The notes beneath the pieces were generated by a model. The model was given only the letters and a program-made list of their open reading frames with translations. It was not told where the DNA came from and searched no databases. Source: Citrobacter rodentium NBRC 105723 = DSM 16636 (lineage in GTDB: Bacteria; Pseudomonadota; Gammaproteobacteria; Enterobacterales; Enterobacteriaceae). Taken from it: a stretch of 64,000 nt of DNA. The position numbers were made by a program, and so were the translations under genes. The DNA lies in NCBI RefSeq assembly GCF_021278985.1, contig NZ_CP082833.1, forward strand, positions 3,844,001 to 3,908,000. Direction: 5' to 3'. Positions 18,054-26,658 of this stretch are shown one piece after another. The stretch's first letter is position 1. Each line of letters starts with the position of its first letter.

Positions 18054-20006
18054 ATGTTTAAAAGGATGTTGTTGTGCTCATTATTGTTCAGTCATTTCTC
18101 GCTGGCTGAAATGTTGTATCTGGATAAAGACATGAAGTTAAGTAACGATTCAGAAGCAGCCTGGTATAAAATGGAGACGGTGAAAGAGGAGTCAGGGGGG
18201 AGATGGAAGTTTACGTTGACAAGAAAAAACGGCGCGCGCGTTTCGTCCGGCCACCTTGTTGATCTGCATGCGGATTTTCTCTTTGCAGCCAAAAATTTGC
18301 GCGGCGAATTTATCGATTACGATAGTGGACGCAGGGTTAAGGTCGTTAAAAATTTTGACGACAGCGGAAAGGTAAATGGAGCCGTTTACGAATATGCTTA
18401 TTCTGAATATGATGGTAAATATACTGAACGGTTAGCAAGGATTTATCACTACGTCAGCGCATACGAGTCGGTGGATGACAAAATCATAAATTCTGATGGT
18501 TCCTCGTTAGTGTTTGTGAGAGACAAAAATGACGAGGTGATCGGAACAAACCATTATGACAAGAATAATAAACTTAAAAAAAACACCTACCATAAAATAA
18601 TCAAGGGCATTGATTATGAAATTTCCGAAGAGTATGGTGAAGATAGTCAACTGAAAAATATTATTAAAAATTATCATATTAAAAAGGAAGGGGCGTTATG
18701 GGGTTACACGGAGCGTTTTGATGCACAAAACCATCTGCTAACCCAAAAAGTGGCTGATTATCAGCATGAACCTGCATCTGTAATAACATATGGGGCAGAT
18801 CAGCAGGTTCTGGAACGCCACATCTTTTCTCATTATAACCGTATGAAACTGCATGAATTCTTTGACGCTGACGGTCATTTAATAAAGCGTGATAATATTG
18901 ATGAAGACGGTCGCCAACAGGGATTGCATATTTTCGAACTCGATGGTGAAACTATTGCACATAATTATAAAGACGGCAAACTGGACGGTCTTTCAACAAT
19001 AACGCGAAAAGGCCGCATTGTTTCAATGCAATATTTTAAGCAAGGGAAGTTGGTGAGTAACGGGTATCGCACAATATTTTTTACGGGGGCGGATAGCCGG
19101 AGCACGGAGCAGATCAAAAATATCTACTTTTTTGAATACAATGAGCAATCTGAGTTAATAAGCGACTATAACGTGGGGGCAGAGTATATTCGCTGGAATG
19201 ACAACGGTGAACCTATACTCGCAAATGAAGCGATCGCGCATAGCGCTCCAGCGTTAACGCCAGATGTTATGTCACTGTACAGCTATGGCGGCAAAGATCA
19301 TTTTCTGCCGCTGATGTTAGAAAGCGTCGATAAAGATGTCGCTGTCTATAACTTACCGGATCAAAAGGTGAATGTTCAGCTCTCCACCCAATCGGTAGTG
19401 AATCCGGATCGGCTAGGAGAGGTCAGAAACCTGCTTTTTCCCCTCACCCTGGGGAAAATCTGGAAAGATGAGTGGGAAATGCCGGTGGAGATGAAAGGCG
19501 AACTGCCATGGCGCTACCATTACCAGGGAAAATCGACCAGCAAGGTGATCGGGCTGGAAAAAATTACCGTCGCCGCCGGGGAGTATGACGCCTTTGTCAT
19601 ACAGCGCGTAACGAAATGGACGAAAAGTCACCCTGTATCGCAAAATCCGTCACTGCGCGGACTTACCTGTCAGGTCAAAGAGTGTACGTTGGCTGGCTAT
19701 AATCAGACCTTTTTCTGGTATGCGCCGCAGCTGGGAAGTATTGTGCTGAAAGCTGTCGAAGAGAGTGAAAATCCGCTGTTACTGGCTGAATCATCAGCGA
19801 AAATTCTGGCAGCGAGACATGCAGTGATCATTGAACTGGTTTACCAGGGCACGAAGCCGGCTGACGTTGACCTGCCGCCGACCAAATATGCCTCTCTTTC
19901 TGACGCCACCGATCAGGGGATTGTCGGTCACGTATTCAGGCCTAACAACAGCTGGGAATATATGATGGCGGGGGATATATCGGTCACGACGCGTTTACCC
20001 TGGTAA
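18054..20006 (+). CDS. Periplasmic protein with MORN-like repeats and a TapB-like C-terminus, function unknown
   Basis: 650 residues, not recognised as a named gene. The start has AAGGA seven bases upstream. A signal peptide (FKRMLLCSLLFSHFSLAEML) indicates export. The middle contains Gly/Asp/Lys-rich repeats of the YwqK/MORN type, for example DADGHLIKRDNIDEDGRQQG and YKDGKLDGLSTITRKG. The last 200 residues (PLTLGKIWKDEW, EKITVAAGEYDAFVIQR, FFWYAPQLGSIVLKA) resemble TapB/DUF3108-type domains that carry the motif of a conserved start, PAGxYDA and YxAPxxG. The first 1.2 kb is clearly more AT-rich than the flanking genes. It lies between hrpA and ydcF, where E. coli K-12 has nothing, so it is probably an acquired gene. 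No neighbour suggests a function. Confidence 0.8.
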   Translation: MFKRMLLCSLLFSHFSLAEMLYLDKDMKLSNDSEAAWYKMETVKEESGGRWKFTLTRKNGARVSSGHLVDLHADFLFAAKNLRGEFIDYDSGRRVKVVKNFDDSGKVNGAVYEYAYSEYDGKYTERLARIYHYVSAYESVDDKIINSDGSSLVFVRDKNDEVIGTNHYDKNNKLKKNTYHKIIKGIDYEISEEYGEDSQLKNIIKNYHIKKEGALWGYTERFDAQNHLLTQKVADYQHEPASVITYGADQQVLERHIFSHYNRMKLHEFFDADGHLIKRDNIDEDGRQQGLHIFELDGETIAHNYKDGKLDGLSTITRKGRIVSMQYFKQGKLVSNGYRTIFFTGADSRSTEQIKNIYFFEYNEQSELISDYNVGAEYIRWNDNGEPILANEAIAHSAPALTPDVMSLYSYGGKDHFLPLMLESVDKDVAVYNLPDQKVNVQLSTQSVVNPDRLGEVRNLLFPLTLGKIWKDEWEMPVEMKGELPWRYHYQGKSTSKVIGLEKITVAAGEYDAFVIQRVTKWTKSHPVSQNPSLRGLTCQVKECTLAGYNQTFFWYAPQLGSIVLKAVEESENPLLLAESSAKILAARHAVIIELVYQGTKPADVDLPPTKYASLSDATDQGIVGHVFRPNNSWEYMMAGDISVTTRLPW

Positions 20007-20061
20007 AATGCCGCGGTTAACTGCCAGGCTGGCGTAGCGGTCCGCCGATCGTATAGGGAGT

Positions 20062-20117
20062 AAACCCACGGCGCCGGGGAATTCACCTGCGCAAGCAGTG
20101 GCGGCGCTCGTGGGTTT
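20062..20117. terminator. Long inverted repeat between convergent genes
   Basis: AAACCCACG and CGTGGGTTT form the outer arms. GCGCC/GGCGC lies inside them, and a second small stem (CTGC gcaa GCAG) is at the tip. It lies between the 650-residue protein gene and the MHS transporter gene, which converge, and probably stops transcription from both. Confidence 0.6.
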
Positions 20118-20127
20118 GCACTGAAAC

Positions 20128-21447
20128 TTACAGTTCGTTTGGCTGCGCGTTAACGGCAGGGACGCGCTTTACGCGGCTCGCAAAGAAGATGGCGATCAGG
20201 GAGATAACGACGGTGACGATCAGATACCCGGCGACCGGCACCCAGTCGCCGTCATATTTCGCCAGCAGACCCGTTGCTATCAGCGGAGCGGTGCCGCCCG
20301 CCAGCGCCGCGCCAATCTGGTAGCCCAGGGTTATCCCGGTGTAGCGAACGTTGGCGCTGAAAATCTCCGAACAGAGCGTTCCCAGTACCGCCGTGACGGG
20401 GGCCCACAGCAGACCGAACATCACCACTGTCGCCAGCATAATTCCCCATGTGGTGCCGGTATTGAGCAGCAGAAACCACGGTACGATAAATAGCCCGAGC
20501 AGGCAGACACTGACGGCATACATGCGTTTGCGGCCCACTTTATCGGACAGCAGACCCATCAGCGGGATCATCACCGTCGCCACCAGCGCGCCGATGGTGA
20601 CGGCCTCCAGCGCCTGCGACTTCTGGTAGGTCAGGGTGGTGGTGGCATAACTGACCACAAAGGTCGAGAAAATATAGAATGGCGCGGTTTCGACCACTTT
20701 GAGTCCGGCAGCGATCAGGACTTCCCGCCAGTGATGGGTTAACGTATCGCGCAGCGGCGCTTTCGCGACCTGACCCGACTGCTTCACCTTCTGAAAATCG
20801 GGCGTTTCGTCAATATCGCGGCGGATCCACAGTCCCAGTAGCACCAGTACTGAACTGAGCAGGAACGGGATGCGCCACCCCCATGACAGAAAATCTTCTT
20901 CGCTGAACAGCGTCATCAGCGACACGATAAAGGTCGCCATCAGCATACCAATCGTCACTCCGGCCTGCGGAATGCTACCAAAAAAGCCCTTACGTTTTTC
21001 CGGCGCGTATTCATAGGCCAGCAGCAGCGCGCCGCCCCATTCGCCGCCAATGCCCATTCCCTGAATAATACGCATCAGGATCAGCAAAACCGGAGCCCAG
21101 ATGCCGATCATCTCGTAGGTTGGCAGCAGGCCAATCATCACCGTCGCGCCGCCCATCAGCGAGAGGGTTAATACCAGCGTTTTTTTCCGGCCAATCCGAT
21201 CGCCAATGTGAGCAAAAATCACGCCGCCGATAGGGCGAATAAAAAAGGTCAGAGAAAAAGAGAGATACGAGAGGATAAGCCCGATAACCGGGTCGACCAT
21301 TGGAAAGAAAATTTTGTTGAAAACCAGGGCGGCGGCGGTGCCGTACAGGAAGTAATCGAACCACTCGATCGCACTGCCGGTCAGGCTGGCGACGAGGACC
21401 TTTTTATTTTTTTTCAGGATCACGGCGCTACTTTCATGGGTTGTCAT
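20128..21447 (-). CDS. MFS transporter, metabolite:H+ symporter (MHS/ShiA-like) family
   Basis: 439 residues with twelve predicted membrane segments. Diagnostic motifs are IEWFDYFLYGTAAALVF in segment 1, GDRIGRKKTL in the loop 2-3, GIGGEWGGALLLAYEYAP in segment 4, and SDKVGRKRMY in the middle loop. These place it with proton symporters for organic acids, shikimate or betaine-type solutes such as ShiA, ProP and YhjE. The substrate cannot be read from the sequence. It is transcribed alone and divergently from ydcF, with a 393-base region between them that carries a 16-bp palindrome. E. coli K-12 has no gene here, so it is a lineage-specific insertion. Confidence 0.88.
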   Translation of the reverse strand: MTTHESSAVILKKNKKVLVASLTGSAIEWFDYFLYGTAAALVFNKIFFPMVDPVIGLILSYLSFSLTFFIRPIGGVIFAHIGDRIGRKKTLVLTLSLMGGATVMIGLLPTYEMIGIWAPVLLILMRIIQGMGIGGEWGGALLLAYEYAPEKRKGFFGSIPQAGVTIGMLMATFIVSLMTLFSEEDFLSWGWRIPFLLSSVLVLLGLWIRRDIDETPDFQKVKQSGQVAKAPLRDTLTHHWREVLIAAGLKVVETAPFYIFSTFVVSYATTTLTYQKSQALEAVTIGALVATVMIPLMGLLSDKVGRKRMYAVSVCLLGLFIVPWFLLLNTGTTWGIMLATVVMFGLLWAPVTAVLGTLCSEIFSANVRYTGITLGYQIGAALAGGTAPLIATGLLAKYDGDWVPVAGYLIVTVVISLIAIFFASRVKRVPAVNAQPNEL

Positions 21448-21840
21448 AGGATTCAGAACCTCGGCCAGAGAGCATAAAAGGTTTCACCCGACAGCAAAAA
21501 AAAGGTGCAACCCGCAAAGTTAATAAATTGTGAAATTGTTAAGCAGGCTAGGTATTTTGGTAACATTTGACAAGGGGCACGCAAGAAAGAAAAAGGAAAA
21601 AGAGCGCCGTAAGGCAGGCGAATTTTCTGTTTAAACAGAATTTATGACGTCAATGATTTATTAAACCCCTTAAAAACAGGATAATACCCAGGTGCAACCG
21701 GCCACTTTTTAGACGTTTCTGGTTATTTCATAAACATGACAAAAAAGCGCCGAAATATGAATCGTCTTCCTTTCAGAGAGATCCACTACTTATCTCGCGC
21801 TGGTGCGGTACTCTGCTGGGAAAAGAGGAGGAGCCAAACA
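21448..21840. promoter_or_regulatory. Intergenic region between the MHS transporter and ydcF
   Basis: 393 bases between divergent genes. It is AT-rich and contains a perfect palindrome at 21625-21640. An open frame extends ydcF upstream to 21736, but the family start is at 21841, so I treat this as non-coding. Confidence 0.5.
21625..21640. promoter_or_regulatory. Perfect 16-bp palindrome, possible operator
   Basis: TTCTGTTTAAACAGAA reads the same on both strands, with half-site TTCTGTTT. It sits between two divergent promoters, 178 bases from the transporter start and 201 from ydcF. It has the form of a dimeric repressor site. No local regulator is an obvious partner. Confidence 0.4.
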
Positions 21841-22632
21841 ATGCAACCTTTCCTGAAACTTTCTGACGCCTCCGTTGAGGCGATTAACACCGTGGGGCAG
21901 TGGCTGGCGCAGGATGATTTTCACGGCGAGACGGCTTATCCCGCTGACTGTGTCGTGCTGGCGGGCAATGCGGTGATCCCGACAATCGACGCCGCCTGCC
22001 GGATAGCCCATGAACAGCGCATCCCGCTGCTTATTAGCGGTGGGATTGGTCATTCGACAACCTTTCTGTATGCCGCCATCGCGCAACACCCGCGCTATAA
22101 CACCATTCGCACCACCGGGCGGGCTGAAGCTTCTATTCTCGGCGATATCGCTCGCCAGTTCTGGCAGATTCCGGCGGATAAAATCTGGCTGGATGAGCAC
22201 TCGACTAACTGCGGTGAGAATGCCCGCTTCAGCGCGAAAATCATCGCCGGGGCCGCGGAGCCGATTAACACGGCGATTGTGGTGCAGGACCCGACAATGC
22301 AACGGCGTACCGTGGCGACTTTCCGAAGAGTCACTCGTGACGACCCGGATGCCCCGCGCTGGCTGAGCCATCCCGGCTTCACGCCGCGCCTGCGCCAGCA
22401 GGAAGAGGGACCTGCGCTGGAGAATGCGGGAGAAGGGGTGTGGAGCCTTGAGCGCTACCTGGCGTTAGTCGCGGGTGAGATCCCGCGTTTGCGTAATGAT
22501 GAAACGGGGTATGGCCCCTGCGGGCGCGACTTCATTGTGCATGTGGATTTCCCCCCTGAAGTGGACGCCGCGTGGCGGATACTGCAACAGGATGCCGCGC
22601 TGAATGCCGTTATTAACCATCGCTCGTTATGA
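21841..22632 (+). CDS. ydcF: YdcF, SAM-binding DUF218 protein
   Basis: 263 residues from the ATG at 21841, which follows a strong GGAGGAG site. Upstream in-frame codons are not family sequence. It matches E. coli YdcF: the core DUF218 motifs are DCVVLAGNAV, LLISGGIGHST, STNCGENARFS and VVQDPTMQRRT. E. coli YdcF is reported to bind S-adenosylmethionine, but no reaction is established. It is cytoplasmic. An 11-bp inverted repeat lies just after the stop. The position immediately before aldA is the same as in E. coli. Confidence 0.94.
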   Translation: MQPFLKLSDASVEAINTVGQWLAQDDFHGETAYPADCVVLAGNAVIPTIDAACRIAHEQRIPLLISGGIGHSTTFLYAAIAQHPRYNTIRTTGRAEASILGDIARQFWQIPADKIWLDEHSTNCGENARFSAKIIAGAAEPINTAIVVQDPTMQRRTVATFRRVTRDDPDAPRWLSHPGFTPRLRQQEEGPALENAGEGVWSLERYLALVAGEIPRLRNDETGYGPCGRDFIVHVDFPPEVDAAWRILQQDAALNAVINHRSL

Positions 22633-22639
22633 TCAACGC

Positions 22640-22673
22640 TGCCCGTTTGGCGCGCTTTTTCCCCAAACGGGCA
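22640..22673. terminator. 11-bp perfect inverted repeat after ydcF
   Basis: TGCCCGTTTGG pairs exactly with CCAAACGGGCA around a 12-base loop containing TTTTT. There is no T-run after the stem, so it may end ydcF transcription with Rho help or protect the mRNA 3' end. Confidence 0.55.
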
Positions 22674-22832
22674 AAACCTCATTGCTGGAAAAACCTGTTC
22701 TCTGCCTTCGCTGCGGGTCTTTTATGAAGTAGTTCACAGAATTACAAGCCGGGTTGGGCTGCCTGCGATATGATTGTTTTTAATTAACAATATTTTCACC
22801 TGTTAAAAACATTTCAGTCACAGGAGCAGCGC

Positions 22833-24272
22833 ATGTCAGTACCCGTACAACATCCTATGTATATCGACGGACAGTTTGTGACCTGGCACGGAGAGAACTG
22901 GATTGACGTTATCAATCCGGCCACCGAAGAGGTGATATCCCGTATTCCCGATGGTCGCGCCGAGGATGCGCGTAAGGCGATTGAGGCCGCAGAGCGCGCG
23001 CAGACGGGCTGGGAAGCGCTGCCGGCAATCGAGCGGGCCGGGTGGCTACGCAAAATCGCTGCCGGTATCCGTGAACGCGCCAGCGAAATCAGCGCGTTAA
23101 TCGTTGCCGAGGGCGGCAAAATTCAGCAGCTGGCCGAGGTCGAAGTTTCATTTACCGCCGATTACATGGACTATATGGCGGAATGGGCGCGCCGCTACGA
23201 AGGCGAAATTCTGCAAAGCGACCGTCCCGGTGAAAACATTCTGCTGTTTAAGCGCGCGCTGGGGGTGACTACCGGCATCCTGCCGTGGAACTTCCCGTTC
23301 TTCCTGATTGCCCGCAAACTTGCGCCCGCACTGCTGACCGGCAATACCATCGTTATTAAGCCGAGTGAATTCACGCCGAATAACGCCATTGCCTTTGCCA
23401 AAATCGTCGATGAGATCGGTTTACCGCGCGGCGTGTTTAACCTGGTGCTCGGGCGCGGCGAGACGGTCGGCCAGGAGCTGGCGGGGAACCCCAAAGTCGC
23501 TATGGTCAGCATGACCGGTAGCGTGGCGGCGGGGGAAAAAATTATGGCTACCGCGGCGAAAAACATCACCAAAGTGTGCCTGGAGCTGGGCGGCAAAGCG
23601 CCGGCCATTGTCATGGATGATGCGGATCTCGAACTGGCGGTAAAAGCCATCGTGGATTCCCGCGTTATCAACAGCGGACAGGTCTGTAACTGCGCCGAAC
23701 GCGTATACGTGCAAAAAGGGATTTACGATCGCTTTGTGAACCGTCTTGGCGAAGCGATGAAAGCGGTGGAATTCGGTAATCCGGCGGAGCGCAGCGATAT
23801 CGCGATGGGGCCGCTGATCAACGCCGCAGCGCTGGAGCGCGTTGAGCAGAAGGTCGCGCGGGCGGTACAGGAGGGGGCCAGAGTGGCGCTCGGTGGTAAA
23901 GCGGCAGAGGGGAAAGGCTATTTTTACCCGCCGACGCTGCTGCTGGATGTCCGCCAGGAGATGGCGATTATGCACGAAGAAACCTTTGGCCCGGTGCTGC
24001 CGGTGGTGGCCTTTGACACGCTGGAGGAGGCGATTGCGATGGCAAACGACAGTGACTACGGTCTGACGTCATCCATCTACACGCAGAACCTTAACGTGGC
24101 CATGAAAGCGATCAAGGGGCTGAAGTTTGGCGAGACCTACATCAACCGCGAAAACTTCGAAGCGATGCAGGGCTTCCACGCGGGCTGGCGTAAGTCGGGC
24201 ATCGGCGGGGCGGACGGTAAGCATGGCCTGAATGAGTATCTGCAAACGCAGGTGGTTTATCTGCAATCATAA
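22833..24272 (+). CDS. aldA: Lactaldehyde/glycolaldehyde dehydrogenase AldA
   Basis: 479 residues, the E. coli length, and nearly identical. It oxidises L-lactaldehyde (from fucose and rhamnose), glycolaldehyde and related aldehydes with NAD+. ALDH motifs are intact: ILPWNFPFFLIARK (with the Asn that steadies the intermediate), the Glu in LELGGKAPAI and the catalytic Cys in NSGQVCNCAERVYV. The start has GGAG at good spacing. The upstream DNA (22740-22820) is AT-rich and includes TTAATTAACAAT, which resembles an ArcA-type site; in E. coli the gene is repressed anaerobically. It converges on gapC across a shared terminator. Confidence 0.97.
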   Translation: MSVPVQHPMYIDGQFVTWHGENWIDVINPATEEVISRIPDGRAEDARKAIEAAERAQTGWEALPAIERAGWLRKIAAGIRERASEISALIVAEGGKIQQLAEVEVSFTADYMDYMAEWARRYEGEILQSDRPGENILLFKRALGVTTGILPWNFPFFLIARKLAPALLTGNTIVIKPSEFTPNNAIAFAKIVDEIGLPRGVFNLVLGRGETVGQELAGNPKVAMVSMTGSVAAGEKIMATAAKNITKVCLELGGKAPAIVMDDADLELAVKAIVDSRVINSGQVCNCAERVYVQKGIYDRFVNRLGEAMKAVEFGNPAERSDIAMGPLINAAALERVEQKVARAVQEGARVALGGKAAEGKGYFYPPTLLLDVRQEMAIMHEETFGPVLPVVAFDTLEEAIAMANDSDYGLTSSIYTQNLNVAMKAIKGLKFGETYINRENFEAMQGFHAGWRKSGIGGADGKHGLNEYLQTQVVYLQS

Positions 24273-24312
24273 AAAATGGCCGGGTAGCGACGGCGCTCGC
24301 CCGGCCTGTTTT
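24272..24312. terminator. Bidirectional terminator between aldA and gapC
   Basis: The stem GGCCGGG / CCCGGCC (24278-24284 with 24300-24306) is preceded by a run of A and followed by TGTTTT. It therefore works on both strands for two convergent genes. Confidence 0.8.
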
Positions 24313-24328
24313 CATCCTCGCCGCAGAG

Positions 24329-25330
24329 TTAAAGCTTAACCAATTTTTCCAGCGTCCGGACGAGCTGGGTGACGAATCCGTACTCGTTGTCATACCAGGC
24401 TACGGTTTTCACCAGCTGCAGATCGCCGACCTCAGTGATTTCCGTTTGCGTGGCGTCAAACACAGAGCCGAAGTGAGAGCCGATAACGTCAGATGAGACA
24501 ATATCTTCGTCGGTATAACCAAAAGATTCATTGTCACGGGTGGCCTGCTTCAGCGCGTTATTTACCTCTTCGGCCGTGACTTTTTTATTCAGAATCGAGA
24601 CCAGTTCAGTGACGGAGCCGGTTTTCACCGGTACGCGCTGGGCGTGGCCTTTCAGTTTGCCGCTGAGTTCCGGGATCACCAGACCAATGGCTTTTGCCGC
24701 GCCGGTGGTATGCGGGATGATATTTTCCGCTGCCGCCCGCGAGGCCCGCAGATCCTTGCCGCGCGGGCCGTCGATCAGAGACTGTGTGCCGGTGTAGGCG
24801 TGAATGGTCGTCATGGTGCCTGCCTGAATACCAAAGCTGTCGTGCAGCGCTTTCGCCATCGGCGCCAGGCAGTTGGTGGTGCAGGACGCTACCGAGACAA
24901 TCACGTCGCTGGCGTCAAGGGTGTCATCGTTGACGTTAAACACGATGGTTTTCATTTTGCCCGCCGGAGCGGAGATCAACACTTTTTTCGCCCCCGCATC
25001 GATATGCGCCTGTGATTTCTCTTGCGAGGTGTAGAAGCCGGTGCATTCAATAATGATTTCCGCCCCTTTGGCTTTCCACGGAATATTTCTGGCCTCTTTT
25101 TCCGCGTACACGGCGATCTCTTTGCCGTCGACAATAAGCGCATCTTCGGTAAAGTCGACGCTCCACGGGAAGGGACCGTAGTTGGAATCATGCTTCAGCA
25201 AATAAGCGAGGATCTTCGGCGAGGTAAGATCGTTAATCGCGACGACATCGACGTCGCTTTTGACTTCCAGTAAACGACGCAGGACCAGACGACCAATACG
25301 ACCAAAACCGTTAATGCCAATTTTACTCAT
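24329..25330 (-). CDS. gapC: Glyceraldehyde-3-phosphate dehydrogenase GapC, intact
   Basis: 333 residues without interruption. It has the NAD-binding start GINGFGRIGRLV, catalytic cysteine motif SCTTNC, the His in TTIHAYTGTQ, and the C-terminal WYDNEYGF. The gene has an AGGAG site before the ATG at 25330. It occupies the position of gapC in E. coli K-12, where it is a pseudogene, so here the ancestral reading frame survives. Whether it works in glycolysis alongside GapA, or in another role, cannot be told. It is transcribed divergently from cybB with 190 bases between. Confidence 0.95.
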   Translation of the reverse strand: MSKIGINGFGRIGRLVLRRLLEVKSDVDVVAINDLTSPKILAYLLKHDSNYGPFPWSVDFTEDALIVDGKEIAVYAEKEARNIPWKAKGAEIIIECTGFYTSQEKSQAHIDAGAKKVLISAPAGKMKTIVFNVNDDTLDASDVIVSVASCTTNCLAPMAKALHDSFGIQAGTMTTIHAYTGTQSLIDGPRGKDLRASRAAAENIIPHTTGAAKAIGLVIPELSGKLKGHAQRVPVKTGSVTELVSILNKKVTAEEVNNALKQATRDNESFGYTDEDIVSSDVIGSHFGSVFDATQTEITEVGDLQLVKTVAWYDNEYGFVTQLVRTLEKLVKL

Positions 25331-25520
25331 GGTTTACTCCTGTCAGGATGTTGCAGTGCGTTTTATTTTTCCTTTCCAGGCATAGTCCACTCTGGCTGAG
25401 TGAGCAATGACCGTCGCTCTCCCAAAACCTAACCCCCTGAAAACTGATGAACAAAAGTTAATGAATTTTTAACAAAAGCCCGCTATGTTGGCGTTTTAGC
25501 GTTGTTAATCAGGAAAAGTT

Positions 25521-26048
25521 ATGGGCAATAAGTATTCGGGCCTGCAGATTAGCATTCACTGGTTGGTGTTTCTGCTGGTGATTGTGGCCTATTGTGCGAT
25601 GGAGTTCAGGGGACTATTCCCGCGTAGCTATCGTCCGGCGATTAATATGATCCATGTGTCATGCGGGATCGGCGTACTGGCGCTGATGCTGGCGCGGCTG
25701 GTTGTTCGTCTGAAGTTTCCGGCGCCGCCGATTGTACCGAAGCCTAAGCCGATGATGACCGGCCTGGCGCATCTCGGGCATCTGGTGATTTATCTGTTAT
25801 TTATTGCGCTGCCGGTGATTGGCCTGGTGATGATGTACAACCGCGGCAACCCGTGGATAGCGTTTGGCATAGTAATGCCGCATGCCGCTGAAGCAAACGT
25901 CGGACTTGTGCATACGCTGAAGTCCTGGCACATCACGCTGGCCAATCTCGGTTATTTTGTCATTGCCTTACACGCGGCGGCAGCCTTGTTGCACCATTAT
26001 TTCTGGAAAGACAATACGCTGCTGCGCATGATGCCGCGTAAGCGTTAA
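25521..26048 (+). CDS. cybB: Cytochrome b561 CybB
   Basis: 175 residues, matching E. coli CybB. It has four membrane helices with paired histidines that hold two b hemes (SIHWLVFLL, MIHVSCGIG, LAHLGHLVIY, LHAAAALLHHYF). E. coli CybB is an inner-membrane superoxide:ubiquinone oxidoreductase. The C-terminal KDNTLLRMMPRKR is conserved. A GGAAAAG site precedes the ATG. It marks the right end of the conserved block; accessory DNA follows. Confidence 0.96.
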   Translation: MGNKYSGLQISIHWLVFLLVIVAYCAMEFRGLFPRSYRPAINMIHVSCGIGVLALMLARLVVRLKFPAPPIVPKPKPMMTGLAHLGHLVIYLLFIALPVIGLVMMYNRGNPWIAFGIVMPHAAEANVGLVHTLKSWHITLANLGYFVIALHAAAALLHHYFWKDNTLLRMMPRKR

Positions 26049-26065
26049 ATGAAGGACGCAAGTAG

Positions 26066-26100
26066 TCGGATGCGCGGGGATTGCTCTCCACGCATCCGGT
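26066..26100. repeat. REP-like palindromic unit
   Basis: Nine-base arms TCGGATGCG and CGCATCCGG flank a 16-base centre, in the style of enterobacterial REP/BIME units. It is 17 bases after cybB and may act as its transcript end. Confidence 0.5.
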
Positions 26101-26360
26101 TGCGGCGGGAGATAATGTGGGCCCTGTCTGAGGGGGAAAAGTCTGTTTTCATGCTTTGCCATATAAATTATCAATAATCTATTTTTATGCTCTTATTAGA
26201 TAATTAAATAATACTTAATTTTATTGTTAGTGTTTTTCTATTGACTCTGGTTTTTAGGGTGTACTAATTTAAAAGTTCCATAACTTAAAAAGAGTGTCTG
26301 TTGCTGACGCCAGCATGATGCTTGCAGGGACTTTGAGTGCATTTCAGGGAAACCATCGGT

Positions 26361-26501
26361 ATGTTAAATAAAGTGTTACGCTACCTTTCATCTGTAAAAT
26401 TAACAATACAACAGGTATTTATACTTGCAATAGCATTGATTAACACAGGCTGCCTGGGGGTGGCTATGTTGGTTTATTTAATCATGATGGATGATTTTTA
26501 A
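26361..26501 (+). CDS. 46-residue single-span membrane protein, unknown
   Basis: ATG at 26361, TAA at 26499. The sequence begins MLNKVLRYLSSVKLTIQQVF, continues with a hydrophobic stretch (ILAIALINTGCLGVAMLVYLIM) and ends MDDF. The arrangement is a short basic N-terminus, one membrane helix and an acidic tail. It is not a Hok-type toxin, although hokB sits between cybB and trg in E. coli. A weak GGGA site lies about 12 bases upstream. A possible promoter (TTGACT at 26240, with TACTAAT after about 15 bases) and a hairpin at 26599 frame it as a transcription unit. The DNA is very AT-rich. The call rests on codon structure and context only. Confidence 0.5.
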   Translation: MLNKVLRYLSSVKLTIQQVFILAIALINTGCLGVAMLVYLIMMDDF

Positions 26502-26598
26502 TATTATTGGCTGGCTTGAACCTTTATTTATCGAATTCTTTAGCAATTATTGTTAAGAACGATTGTTTAAATGTGCAATTTAGTGGGATGCACAATGT

Positions 26599-26643
26599 GC
26601 TGGACACCACTTCGTCGTGGCAGTCCAGCTGCAAATTATTTTA
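26599..26643. terminator. Hairpin terminator between the small ORF and lpxR
   Basis: GCTGGAC / GTCCAGC form the lower stem and CCAC / GTGG the upper one, with a 6-base loop. The T-rich tail ATTATTTT follows on the plus strand. It also lies 15 bases beyond the lpxR stop on the minus strand. Confidence 0.6.
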
Positions 26644-26658
26644 AATCAGATGTGACAA

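Noticed and set aside
26049..26658. Possible small RNA RydC or a hokB/mokB module, as found near cybB in E. coli
   Set aside because: I searched by eye for the RydC core and for a Hok-like peptide and found neither.
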